Below, piece after piece: positions 1-8,319 of a DNA stretch of 42,696 nt. The DNA comes from an uncultured Synechococcus sp. (GTDB taxonomy: Bacteria > Cyanobacteriota > Cyanobacteriia > PCC-6307 > Cyanobiaceae). The position numbers were made by a program, and so were the translations under genes. Under the pieces are notes generated by a model, which was not told the origin of the DNA, made no database searches, and saw nothing but the letters and a program-made list of their open reading frames with translations. Where the stretch lies: contig CAINZT010000065.1 of the NCBI GenBank assembly GCA_903855705.1, positions 1-42,696 of the forward strand. The letters run 5' to 3'. The number at the start of each line of letters is the position of its first letter. Position 1 is the first letter of the stretch.

Positions 1-1650
1 CAAAGCCAACCCGTCCAAAGCCAAAGCGACCCGGCCATGGAGCTGGGCCTAAGCCATACCTGCACCCTGGCGGTCGATCCAGCCGAGCGGGCGCGCTTTG
101 CCATCAGCGACGAGGAGGCCCTGCAGCTAGCGCGTTGGGCCTGCCGCATCGAGGCCCACTACAGCGCCCGCTCCGGCAAGGCCACGCCGATGGATATCGA
201 ATGGGCCAAGGATGGCCTCAGCGGTGAGCTGTTCATTCTCCAGGCCCGACCAGAAACGGTGGAGTCCCAGCGCAGCACCAACTTGCTGCGCAGTTGGCAC
301 CTGGAACCCCACCAAGCCCCCGTGATTACCCAGGGCCGGGCCATTGGGGCCTCGGTCTGCACTGGACGGGCCCGGATCATCCAGGATCCCTCGGCGATCG
401 CCAGCTTCCAGAAGGGCGATCTGCTGGTGACCAATCGCACCGATCCCGATTGGGAGCCGATCCTGAAATTGGCCAGTGGTGTGATCACCAACCAGGGGGG
501 ACGCACCTGTCATGCGGCGATCATTGCCCGGGAAATGGGCATCACTGCCATCGTCGGCACGGGCGATGGCACGGCCGTGATCGCCGATGGTGAAGCAATC
601 ACGGCCAGCTGCTGCGAAGGCGATGAGGGCCGGGTTTATCGGGGAGAGTTGGCCTTTCGGGTGGAGGAGCAGCAGCTCAGCGATCTGCCTGCGACCCGAA
701 CCCGGATCCTGATCAACGTGGGTAATCCCGACGAGGCCTTCAACCTGGCGGCGATCCCCTGCGACGGCGTTGGCCTGGCCCGATTGGAATTCATCATCGC
801 CAACCAGATCAAGGTGCATCCGATGGCGCTGTTGGCGCCAGGTCAACTCACAAGTGCCGCGGATCGCCTGGCGATCGCCGAGCTCACGGCGGGCTATCAC
901 CAGCCTGCCGATTACTACGTGGACCACCTGGCCCAGGGCATGGGCCGCATCGCGGCGGCCTTCTATCCCCGGCCGGTGGTGCTGCGCTTCTCCGATTTCA
1001 AGAGCAATGAATACGCCCGGTTGCTCGGCGGCAGCGACTTTGAACCCCAGGAGGAGAACCCGATGCTGGGCTGGCGCGGGGCCTCCCGTTACACCGCCCC
1101 AGGCTTTCGGGAGGCCTTCGGCCTGGAGTGCCAGGCGCTCAAACGGGTGCGCGAGGGCATGGGGCTCACCAACGCCAAGGCGATGGTGCCGTTTTGCCGC
1201 ACCCCGGAGGAGGGGGATCGGGTGCTGGCGGAGATGGCCCGCCAGGGCCTGGTGCGGGGTGAAAACGGCTTGGAGGTGCTGGTGATGTGCGAACTGCCCA
1301 GCAATGTGATCGGTGCTGCGGCCTTTGCCGAGCGTTTCGATGGGTTCTCGATCGGATCCAACGACCTCACCCAGCTCACGTTGGGCCTGGATCGGGATTC
1401 GGCCCTAGTGGCCGATCTCTTTGATGAGCGCCATCCCACGGTGATGGAGATGGTGCGCCTGGCGATCCACACCGCCAAACGCTGCGGCCGTCCGATCGGG
1501 ATCTGCGGCCAGGCCCCGAGTGACTATCCCGAATTCGCCCGCTTTCTAGTGGAACAGGGCATCGACTCCATCAGCCTCAATCCCGATGTGGCCATCGCCA
1601 CCCGGCTGGCCATCGCTGCGATCGAAGCTGACTTGGTCGCCCAGCTTTGA
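1..1650 (+). CDS. ppsA: Phosphoenolpyruvate synthase, 3' part (5' end outside window)
   Basis: This enzyme makes phosphoenolpyruvate from pyruvate, ATP and water in the cytoplasm (gluconeogenic entry). The reading frame is open from base 1, so the ATG at 37 is internal and the N-terminal nucleotide-binding region is off the window. Visible in order are the end of the ATP-binding half (FILQARPETVESQ), the swivelling phosphohistidine domain with the catalytic motif GGRTCHAAIIAREMG, and the TIM-barrel PEP-binding domain with GFSIGSNDLTQLTLGLDRD and the active-site cysteine in ICGQAPSD near the C-terminus. The family is about 800 residues, so roughly 250 are missing. A short QSQPVQSQS repeat is coded at the very start of the window. 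The identification is firm. Confidence 0.95.
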   Translation, partial: QSQPVQSQSDPAMELGLSHTCTLAVDPAERARFAISDEEALQLARWACRIEAHYSARSGKATPMDIEWAKDGLSGELFILQARPETVESQRSTNLLRSWHLEPHQAPVITQGRAIGASVCTGRARIIQDPSAIASFQKGDLLVTNRTDPDWEPILKLASGVITNQGGRTCHAAIIAREMGITAIVGTGDGTAVIADGEAITASCCEGDEGRVYRGELAFRVEEQQLSDLPATRTRILINVGNPDEAFNLAAIPCDGVGLARLEFIIANQIKVHPMALLAPGQLTSAADRLAIAELTAGYHQPADYYVDHLAQGMGRIAAAFYPRPVVLRFSDFKSNEYARLLGGSDFEPQEENPMLGWRGASRYTAPGFREAFGLECQALKRVREGMGLTNAKAMVPFCRTPEEGDRVLAEMARQGLVRGENGLEVLVMCELPSNVIGAAAFAERFDGFSIGSNDLTQLTLGLDRDSALVADLFDERHPTVMEMVRLAIHTAKRCGRPIGICGQAPSDYPEFARFLVEQGIDSISLNPDVAIATRLAIAAIEADLVAQL

Positions 1651-1715
1651 GTTTCAGGCCTGAGCCCTCAAGCCCCTAAATCCTGGTGAGGCCCAGGCCC
1701 CGCTTCGAGAGCCGT

Positions 1716-1874
1716 TTAAGCAGGCCGAAGCACCAGGTTGCCGGCAGGGCGCCCGCCCCACAGTTGCCAGAGCAACAGCAGGTGGGCCGAGCTGCGCAGC
1801 ACGCAGAACACGGCCAGGGCCACACAGAGCGGGCAATGGGTGATCGACACGGCGCACCGGCCCCTAAGGGGCAA
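1716..1874 (-). CDS. Possible small hydrophobic protein, Cys-rich N-terminus (non-ATG start)
   Basis: This frame is missing from the ORF track because it has no ATG. It is open for about 98 codons, from a TAG near 2015 to TAA at 1716. The last 44-52 codons look protein-like: GC-rich third positions, an HCPLC motif and a hydrophobic stretch LCVALAVFCVLRSSAHLLLL. Upstream in-frame residues include two more cysteines (QRC...GRC). Possible starts are TTG at 1874 (52 aa) or GTG at 1850 (44 aa). It runs divergently from the FAD dehydrogenase whose GTG start is at 1997. I do not recognise the family and assign no function. It could be chance GC-rich coding, since the two neighbouring minus frames are also open. 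Confidence 0.35.
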   Translation of the reverse strand: MPLRGRCAVSITHCPLCVALAVFCVLRSSAHLLLLWQLWGGRPAGNLVLRPA

Positions 1875-1996
1875 AGTCTGGCAGCGCTGCCGGTGCCCTG
1901 CCAGCCAGCGCCATGCTTCGACATCGCCACGGCCGCGACCCTTTGGTGGGGCAGCCAGCCAGGATTGATGAGAATGGATCTCCCTGGAGCGGGCCC

Positions 1997-3721
1997 GTGT
2001 TGCGGCTGACCGAACTAAAACTGCCGCTCGATCACGACGCGGCGGATCTGGAGGCGGCGGTCTGCAAACGGCTTCGGCTGCCGGCCGATGCCCTTAGGGG
2101 CCACCAGCTGGTCAAACGCAGCATCGACGCCCGCAAATCGGGCCAGATCCAACTGACCTACAGCCTCGATCTGGACCTGGCTCCCGCCCTGGAGGCCAAG
2201 CTGCTGCAACGGTTTCGCGGCGATTCCCACCTGGGTCCTAGCCCCGATACCCGTTACGTGGTGCCTTGGCAGGCGCCGCCCCAACTCAGGGAGCGCCTCG
2301 GCCAGGACCTGCCCCGCCCGGTGGTGATTGGCGCCGGGCCCTGTGGCTATTTCGCCGCCCTGCTGCTGGCCCAGATGGGCCTTAAGCCCCTGCTGCTGGA
2401 GCGGGGCCAGGCGATCAAGCAGCGCAGCGCCGACACCTTTGGCTTCTGGAAGGGGCGCAGCGCCTTCAATCCCGAATCGAATGCCCAATTCGGCGAAGGC
2501 GGTGCGGGCACCTTCTCCGACGGCAAGCTCTACAGCCAGGTTCGCGATCCTGGCCCCCGGGGCCGCAAGGTGCTGGAGGAGCTGGTGGCAGCCGGCGCCA
2601 ATCCGGAAATTCTGGTGTTACACCGGCCCCATATCGGCACCTACAAGCTCGCCACGGTCGTGCGGGGCCTGCGGGCCCAGATCGAGTCCCTAGGGGGTGA
2701 GATCCGTTTTGAGAGCCGGGTGGAGCGCCTGGAGGTGGAAGCAATTGTTGGGGCTGGTGTGGGCGCCGACGCCCCCCAGCAACGCGTCACTGGGGTAACC
2801 CTGGCCGATGGCCGCTTGATCGCGGCTGACCAGGTGGTGCTGGCGGTAGGTCACAGCGCCCGGGACACCTTCACGATGCTGCACCAGCAGGCAGTGACGA
2901 TGGAACTCAAGCCCTTCTCCGTGGGCCTGCGCATCGAGCATCCCCAGGCCCTGATCGACCAGGCCCGCTGGGGCGCCTGCGCCGGCCATCCGCGCCTGGG
3001 CTCGGCCGAATACAAACTGGTGCACCATGCCAGCAACGGTCGCTGCGTCTATTCCTTCTGCATGTGCCCTGGCGGCCTGGTGGTGGGGGCCACCTCGGAG
3101 GCGGGCCGGGTCGTGACCAATGGCATGAGCCAGCATTCCCGCAACGAGCGCAACGCCAATAGCGCCATCGTCGTCTCGATCGAACCGGCCGATGTGGAGC
3201 CCTATGGCGAGGGTCCAGGCGACCCGCTAGCGGGGATTGCCTTTCAGCGTCACTGGGAAGCGAAGGCCTTTGCCCTTGGCGGTGAAAGCTATGCGGCGCC
3301 CGGTCAACGGCTGGCCGACTTTCTCGAGGGACGGCAATCCGAGGCCCTAGGCACCGTATCGCCCTCCTACGAACCGGGGGTGCGGCTGGCCAATCTGGAA
3401 ACGGCTCTGCCGCCGTTTGTGATTAGCGCCCTGCGCGAGGCGCTTCCCGCTTTTAATCGCACCATCGAGGGCTATGCCATGGCCGATGCCATGTTGACCG
3501 GGGTGGAAACGAGAACGTCCTCACCCTTGCGGCTGCCGCGCAATGGCGACTTGGAGAGTGTCAATACCAGTGGGCTGTATCCGGCCGGAGAGGGGGCCGG
3601 CTATGCCGGTGGCATCCTCTCCGCCGCTATTGATGGGATTCGGGTGGCCGAAGCCGTGGCCCTCACTCTTCGTCTTCAGCACCCAGGGGAGCCAGGCGAA
3701 TCTGTTTGCGGCCCAGCTTGA
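1997..3721 (+). CDS. FAD-dependent dehydrogenase, COG2509-type
   Basis: This is a cytoplasmic flavoprotein of the uncharacterised NAD(P)/FAD-dependent oxidoreductase family (COG2509); its substrate is unknown. The start is placed at GTG 1997 because a GGAG Shine-Dalgarno lies 7 bases upstream and the protein then begins VLRLTELKLPLDHD, a normal N-terminus for the family; the track start at 1913 adds 28 unlikely residues. That gives 574 aa. An N-terminal alpha/beta domain of about 100 residues (KRSIDARKSGQIQ) precedes the dinucleotide-binding motif VVIGAGPCGYFAALLLA. Later come NAQFGEGGAGTFSDGKL and a C-terminal flavin motif, LYPAGEGAGYAGGILSA. The final 59 bp overlap the end of the convergent cyAbrB gene. 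Confidence 0.88.
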   Translation: MLRLTELKLPLDHDAADLEAAVCKRLRLPADALRGHQLVKRSIDARKSGQIQLTYSLDLDLAPALEAKLLQRFRGDSHLGPSPDTRYVVPWQAPPQLRERLGQDLPRPVVIGAGPCGYFAALLLAQMGLKPLLLERGQAIKQRSADTFGFWKGRSAFNPESNAQFGEGGAGTFSDGKLYSQVRDPGPRGRKVLEELVAAGANPEILVLHRPHIGTYKLATVVRGLRAQIESLGGEIRFESRVERLEVEAIVGAGVGADAPQQRVTGVTLADGRLIAADQVVLAVGHSARDTFTMLHQQAVTMELKPFSVGLRIEHPQALIDQARWGACAGHPRLGSAEYKLVHHASNGRCVYSFCMCPGGLVVGATSEAGRVVTNGMSQHSRNERNANSAIVVSIEPADVEPYGEGPGDPLAGIAFQRHWEAKAFALGGESYAAPGQRLADFLEGRQSEALGTVSPSYEPGVRLANLETALPPFVISALREALPAFNRTIEGYAMADAMLTGVETRTSSPLRLPRNGDLESVNTSGLYPAGEGAGYAGGILSAAIDGIRVAEAVALTLRLQHPGEPGESVCGPA

Positions 3722-4028
3722 TCTCAAACTCGTCGCCGGGCTTGAGGTCGAGCATGGCCGTGTAGGCCTTGCCCACCATCAGATTGCCGTTGAACTGGAC
3801 CTTGGTGCTGAAGCTGAGCTTGCGGCCGCCCTTGCCCACTTTGGAGTTAGTGCCAAAATCGACACCCTTAGCGTTCAGTAGGGCTTCATAGAAGGCTGTG
3901 AAATTCAGGCGCTCGGTGCCATCCTTTTTGGTGGTCACATAGCCGCAGGCGCGGACCACATCAGATTTGCTGGCATCACCCAACTCCTTAACCTTGGCAA
4001 GCAAATCAGGACCAGACAGCAGTTTCAT
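3663..4028 (-). CDS. AbrB-like transcriptional regulator (cyAbrB)
   Basis: This is a cyanobacterial AbrB-family DNA-binding protein; in model cyanobacteria the paralogues control carbon/nitrogen balance and are near-essential. The start chosen is ATG 4028 (MKLLSGPDLLAKV), giving 121 aa, the normal size; the track's 29-residue upstream extension is non-coding in character. The N-terminal half (KVKELGDASKSDVVRACGY) resembles a conserved helical domain of the family. The C-terminal half carries the swapped-hairpin AbrB fold (KVQFNGNLMVGKAYTAML, then LKPGDEFEIKLGRKQIRL). Its 3' end overlaps the FAD dehydrogenase by 59 bp on the other strand. I cannot tell whether it is cyAbrB1 or cyAbrB2. Confidence 0.9.
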   Translation of the reverse strand: MKLLSGPDLLAKVKELGDASKSDVVRACGYVTTKKDGTERLNFTAFYEALLNAKGVDFGTNSKVGKGGRKLSFSTKVQFNGNLMVGKAYTAMLDLKPGDEFEIKLGRKQIRLAPLGAEDEE

Positions 4029-4132
4029 TGGATTGTTTTGTGCAGCAACTGCATTCTTACATAAGGGTGAGGCCAACTGCAAGCCCCCAGCACATCTACG
4101 GCAATTGATTCGCAACCCCTAGCGGGTTGCAG

Positions 4133-4978
4133 TCAAGCCTGCGACACAATACCGCTCCACTGCACGGCTCGGATCTGGTCGCGACGCCAGGAATGGAACA
4201 GCAACTCTTCGCTTGCCGTGCAGAGTGGGCAAGAACTGATTTGCTCCGGGGCCAGGCCGCACAACTCAAGCTGCAGGCAAGTGGCTGCGCGTAGGTCCAG
4301 TCGATCATGGCCGGGCTTGTCATCTGCCAGAAGTCCGCCACAGTGAATCAATGCCTGCAAAAGTTCCCCCAGCTCGGGTGACTCCTGCCCAGCTTTGGCC
4401 CCTGGGCCCTGGGCGAAGGGATTGGCCAGGCTACGGGCTATTTGGGCTGTGACGCTGTGCTCTACCTGGTAGCGATTCCCTGCGATGGCAGGACCCAGGG
4501 CGACGACCAGGTCATCCCTGTGGCTGCCAGCCGCTTCGAGTTGGGCGATCGCCCTTGGCAGGATTTTGCCAGCCACGCCGCGCCAGCCCCCGTGGCAGGC
4601 CGCGACGCGGCCGCTGCGGCGATCAGCCAACAACACCGGGGTGCAATCGGCCCCACAAACCCAGAGGCTCTGGCCGCCAGCATCGCTCACCATTCCGTCG
4701 GCTTCAGGCCACGGCTCAATGCCGCAATCTGAAGCCGGGAGCACCACAGCGCCATGGACCTGGGTCAGGCGATGGACACTGATGCCAGCACTGACATAGC
4801 CGGCTAATTCGTGGGGGCCCCTGCCCTGCCATTGGCGCGTGAAAAAGCCATGCTCAAAGTTCGCCAGTAGGTCGGATTGCAGGTAATAGCCGCCGTAGCA
4901 GCCAACCCAGGTCCATCCCGCTAGGCGGTTGAAACCCGCGTCGGGCCGGTCGAAGGGCGCATCAACGGCTTCGGCCAT
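4133..4978 (-). CDS. pgeF: Peptidoglycan editing factor PgeF (YfiH / laccase-domain family)
   Basis: Members of this family remove wrongly incorporated amino acids from peptidoglycan precursors (the YfiH/PgeF role shown in E. coli), and some were annotated as polyphenol oxidases. The 281-aa length is typical. The core motifs are RLTQVHGAVV, GADCTPVLLADRRSG, the zinc-binding CHGGWRGVAGKI and GPAIAGNRYQV. ATG 4978 is kept as the start. It is the third gene of a probable minus-strand operon, 36 bp after the Tab2 gene, and is followed 104 bp later by cyAbrB. Family membership is clear; the exact substrate in cyanobacteria is inferred. Confidence 0.88.
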   Translation of the reverse strand: MAEAVDAPFDRPDAGFNRLAGWTWVGCYGGYYLQSDLLANFEHGFFTRQWQGRGPHELAGYVSAGISVHRLTQVHGAVVLPASDCGIEPWPEADGMVSDAGGQSLWVCGADCTPVLLADRRSGRVAACHGGWRGVAGKILPRAIAQLEAAGSHRDDLVVALGPAIAGNRYQVEHSVTAQIARSLANPFAQGPGAKAGQESPELGELLQALIHCGGLLADDKPGHDRLDLRAATCLQLELCGLAPEQISSCPLCTASEELLFHSWRRDQIRAVQWSGIVSQA

Positions 4979-5014
4979 GGAAGGAATTCGGGCGACGGGC
5001 TATGGGGCCGGGGG

Positions 5015-5902
5015 TCAGGCGTCCGGCAGGTCCCGCAGGAGCCAGAAGCCTGTGAAGCCAGGCTGCTCTTCGCCGGCCTGCACCGCCAGAAACTGCACGC
5101 CGCCTCCAGTCAGGCGGGCCTGCGCCAAGGCCTCGGCAGCGGCGGCGGCTTCCTCCGGTTCCAGATTTCCGAGTAGCCAACGGTCCTCGAGGCCCGCCTC
5201 CAGCACCAGCTGTTTGCCGGCCACGCTCAGTCGCACCGGCTCGAGTCCGGCGAGCCAGCCAGCAATCGCCAGGGAGCGGTTGCTGCTGAACAGGCGCAGG
5301 CCGGTGACCATCAAGTCGTCATCAAGCTCGGCCGGTAGGGGCACTAGGGCGGGGAAATCAATCGGCCACTGGTCTGCTTCGCGCAGGGACGCCAGGGGCA
5401 GGGAGGCCCAGCTCCAGCGTTCGCCCCGGGCCGCCTCGGGCAGGGGAATGGCCAGGGGTTGGATCGGCGATGGCGGCGGCGCCAGGGGGCCGGCCATGTA
5501 GCCCTCTTCGGCCGGGTACACATCCCGCTGGCGCTCTAGGAGCCATTCGATTAGGCCGTAGCAGCGGCGACTGGCCACCACCTCTAGGGCTAGGGATTCG
5601 GCCGCCCGTTGCACCATCGTGCGCATCGAGGTTCGCCAGCAACGGATCCGCCGGGGTGGGGCAAAGCCCTGCTCCGCGGCGGCCGCCAAGGCCTCGCCGA
5701 GGGCGTCGCGCAGCCACACGGAATTGACGCTGGCCGCCGGGCAACGCAGCACCCAGCGGAACCGGGCCTGGCTTGGCTCCAGCCCCTGACTGGAGCAAAT
5801 CAGCAGTTCCCAACGCTTCTTGCCATCGGGTTCGACCACGGGGCGGGAGTAATAGTCCAACTCCCAGTCCGCTTGGATCGGGGCTGCGGCAACCAGGCTC
5901 AT
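5015..5902 (-). CDS. Tab2/Atab2 family RNA-binding protein
   Basis: Tab2 (Chlamydomonas) and Atab2 (Arabidopsis) bind psaB mRNA and are needed for its translation; cyanobacterial homologues are taken to help photosystem I (and perhaps II) synthesis. The 295-aa protein opens with WELDYYSRPVVEPDGKKRWE, the family signature. It continues with RIRCWRTSMRTMVQRA and CYGLIEWLLERQRDVYP, and closes with GFTGFWLLRDLPDA. Its ATG overlaps the stop of the upstream S1-domain gene in an ATGA arrangement, so the two are likely translationally coupled. It is followed after 36 bp by pgeF. Family assignment is confident; the mRNA target here is inferred. Confidence 0.9.
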   Translation of the reverse strand: MSLVAAAPIQADWELDYYSRPVVEPDGKKRWELLICSSQGLEPSQARFRWVLRCPAASVNSVWLRDALGEALAAAAEQGFAPPRRIRCWRTSMRTMVQRAAESLALEVVASRRCYGLIEWLLERQRDVYPAEEGYMAGPLAPPPSPIQPLAIPLPEAARGERWSWASLPLASLREADQWPIDFPALVPLPAELDDDLMVTGLRLFSSNRSLAIAGWLAGLEPVRLSVAGKQLVLEAGLEDRWLLGNLEPEEAAAAAEALAQARLTGGGVQFLAVQAGEEQPGFTGFWLLRDLPDA

Positions 5903-7314
5903 CCTGCGGTCTGCTCCTGGCTGTGGATCATGTTGCGGGCCCGGTTGGCCCGGTCGGCGGCTTCGGCCATCACCGTGTCCTTGGCGATCAGCAATTCGCC
6001 GGGCTGGCCTTCCAGCAGGGCCGTGTTGAGGGCAATGCGACCCCGGCCGGGATCGAGTTCTGTGATCAGGGCCTTGAGCCGGTCGCCTTGGTCAAAGATT
6101 TCGCGAAGGTCCCGCATGGTGCCGCCGGTGATCGCCGAATGGTGCAGTAGGCCGCTGACACCACCAAGATCGACAAAGAGGCCGTAGGGCTTGACCGACA
6201 CCACCTGACCTTCGACCAGTTGGCCCACCTCCAGGTTGGTGAACAGGGCAGCAGTGGCTGCTTTCTTTTCGGAGAGCACCAGCTTGCGGGTTTCCGGGTT
6301 GACCTCCAGGAAGGCCACGCCCAGGGTCTTGCCCACTAGGGCCTCATGGTTTTCGCCGTCCTGGAGTTGGGAGCGGGGAATGAAGCCGCGCAGGCCCTCG
6401 AGGTCGGCGGTGACACCACCGCGGTTGAAGCCGCTCACCTTGACCTGCACCACCTTGCCCTCCTTCTCGAGCTGGCGCACCTTCTCCCAGCTCTGGCGCA
6501 GGGCCAGGGCCCGGGCGCTGATCGTCACCATGCCATCGGCGTTCTGCTCGCGGGTGACCAGCACCTGCACCGCCGTGCCCTTGGGAAAACGCTCCTTGAG
6601 GTTGGTGATCACGCCTAGGCCCGCTTCGGCCTTGGGCATGAAGCCGGGGGCCTTGCCGCCCACATCCACATACACCCCGTCACTTTCGACGCTGAGAACG
6701 ACGCCACTCACCACCTCGCCGGTGGTGCCGATCGGCTCGTTTTCGTCGAGGGCGGCGAGGAAGGCCTCCTCATCGAAATCGAAATCGTCCACGGTGCGCG
6801 CTGGCGTCGTCGGCCGCTCCTGGCCCCGCTCGGCGCTCGCGCCAGAGTTGCCCACCATGCGGGCCGAACCGCTGCTGCCGCCCCCGGAGCGGCGCTGGCG
6901 GCTGGAATCGGGGCCCAGCAAGTCGGCCATGGTCAGGCCTTCCATGCTGCCCATGTCGAAGCGTTCGGCGTCGCTGAGGCCGGCACCGGGACGCTCGGGA
7001 CTGGCTGCTGCTGAACCTGGGCGCTGGGCTGAACCTGGGCGCTGGGGAGGCAGGGGCGCTTCACCGCGGCCGGCGCGGGCCGCATCCTCAAGCTCTGCGG
7101 CCCGCTGCAGGGCGGCTTCGGCCGCCTGCCTGGCCTCACTGGCCTCCTGTTCGAGGCGGACCTGTTCGTCCTTTTTGCTGATGTGCAAGACCTGGGGCGG
7201 TTTGCGCACCGGCGCCGGGGCCGGGGTGCGGCTGGGGCTTAGGGGCCTGGCGGCCAGCGACGGGGCGGGCTTGGCCGGTGGCTGGGGGGGCTGGGGGTTG
7301 CCGGATCCGGCCAT
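5899..7314 (-). CDS. S1-domain RNA-binding protein (ribosomal protein S1-like)
   Basis: The start is set at ATG 7314 (MAGSGNPQPPQPP), giving 471 aa; the rest of the 606-aa track ORF is antisense to the creatininase gene. The first about 215 residues are low complexity: a proline-rich segment, a short charged coiled coil (KKDEQVRLEQEASEARQAAE) and a Gly/Ser/Arg stretch. Three S1 OB-fold repeats follow: one starting GEVVSGVVLSVESDGVYVD, a more divergent one (VVQVKVSGFNRGGVTADLEG) and a canonical one (LVEGQVVSVKPYGLFVDLGG). Cyanobacteria carry more than one S1 paralogue; the long tail makes this a probable auxiliary S1 rather than the main ribosomal one. It sits immediately upstream of, and coupled to, the Tab2 gene. 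Confidence 0.85.
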   Translation of the reverse strand: MAGSGNPQPPQPPAKPAPSLAARPLSPSRTPAPAPVRKPPQVLHISKKDEQVRLEQEASEARQAAEAALQRAAELEDAARAGRGEAPLPPQRPGSAQRPGSAAASPERPGAGLSDAERFDMGSMEGLTMADLLGPDSSRQRRSGGGSSGSARMVGNSGASAERGQERPTTPARTVDDFDFDEEAFLAALDENEPIGTTGEVVSGVVLSVESDGVYVDVGGKAPGFMPKAEAGLGVITNLKERFPKGTAVQVLVTREQNADGMVTISARALALRQSWEKVRQLEKEGKVVQVKVSGFNRGGVTADLEGLRGFIPRSQLQDGENHEALVGKTLGVAFLEVNPETRKLVLSEKKAATAALFTNLEVGQLVEGQVVSVKPYGLFVDLGGVSGLLHHSAITGGTMRDLREIFDQGDRLKALITELDPGRGRIALNTALLEGQPGELLIAKDTVMAEAADRANRARNMIHSQEQTAG

Positions 7315-7369
7315 GACCAGGAATGTGCGCTTAGCTTCACACTGTAGGGACGCCTGATCAAGCTGCCCC

Positions 7370-8161
7370 ATGCCGGTGCAACGGTGTCTTGAGCGCCTGG
7401 CCTGGCCTGCCGTGGCCGCGGCGGCCGCCCAGCCGGGCAGCACGGTGCTCTGGCCCCTGGGGGCCATCGAGCAACACGGGCCCCAGTTGCCCCTGGCCAC
7501 GGACGTCCTCTTCGCCGAGCGGGTGGCCGATGCCGTTTTGGCGGGCCTGGAGCCCGAGTTGCCGATCTGGCGCCTGCCCTGCCAGTGCTTTGGCTTTTCG
7601 CCCGAACACCAGGGCTTTGCCGGCACCCTCAGCCTGCCCTCGGAGCTGCTGATTTCCCTGGTGGTGGCCGTGGGCAGCCAGCTGGCTGAAGCCGGCTTCC
7701 AACGCCTGGTGCTGTTCAACGCCCACGGTGGTCAGATCGCCCTGCTGCAGGTGGCGGCCCGGGAGCTGCGCTCGCGCCACCCTTCCCTGGCGGTGCTGCC
7801 CTGTTTCCTCTGGAGCGGCCCGCCCGGCCTCTCGGCCCTGCTGCCCCAGCCGGAGCGGCGAGAGGGCCTGCATGCCGGCCTGGCCGAAACCAGCTTGATG
7901 TTGCATCTGGCGCCGGAGTTGGTGGGACCGGATCGCCCCCGCGATGGCATCGCCGATCAGGCACCTCCCCAGGGCTGGAGCCTGGAGGGGGCCGTGCCCC
8001 TGGCCTGGCGCACCGCAGACCTGTCCCAATCGGGGGTGATCGGCGACGCCAGCGGCGCTGATGGTTCCTTGGGAGAGGCCCTCTACGGCCGCCTGGTGGC
8101 GGGATGGGGCGAGCTCCTCACCAACCTGCTGCTGAGCGACTGGCCGCCCACGGCTGGCTAG
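7370..8161 (+). CDS. Creatininase family protein
   Basis: This belongs to the metal-dependent amidohydrolase family of creatininase and MftE/ArfB-type hydrolases. The 263-aa protein shows the family's metal-ligand motifs in order: [15 protein letters not shown] (Glu, His, Asp), a substrate-pocket segment [22 protein letters not shown] and HAGLAETS (His and Glu). ATG 7370 lies only 55 bp from the divergent S1 gene start. The substrate is unknown; creatinine itself is unlikely in a cyanobacterium. It lies 158 bp upstream of the ADO gene on the same strand. Confidence 0.85.
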   Translation: MPVQRCLERLAWPAVAAAAAQPGSTVLWPLGAIEQHGPQLPLATDVLFAERVADAVLAGLEPELPIWRLPCQCFGFSPEHQGFAGTLSLPSELLISLVVAVGSQLAEAGFQRLVLFNAHGGQIALLQVAARELRSRHPSLAVLPCFLWSGPPGLSALLPQPERREGLHAGLAETSLMLHLAPELVGPDRPRDGIADQAPPQGWSLEGAVPLAWRTADLSQSGVIGDASGADGSLGEALYGRLVAGWGELLTNLLLSDWPPTAG

Positions 8162-8319
8162 TCGCGTCCCATCCCCTGGCCTGGGGGGTTTCAGGCCTGG
8201 CCCCTGGTCCCTCCCGTGACGCCCGGCTGCCGAGCGGCAAGGGGATCCGGCCCCAGGCCAGACCGTTTCCGCTTGGGATGGTTACAGTCAACGCCACTCC
8301 CTTCCTGACACCGGTAGCC

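Noticed and set aside
127-927. 266-aa minus ORF opposite ppsA
   Set aside because: It is a full antisense shadow of a well-conserved enzyme and has no recognisable domain.
7315-7719. N-terminal 135 residues of the 606-aa S1 ORF
   Set aside because: They run antisense through the creatininase gene. A good ATG at 7314 starts the S1 protein.
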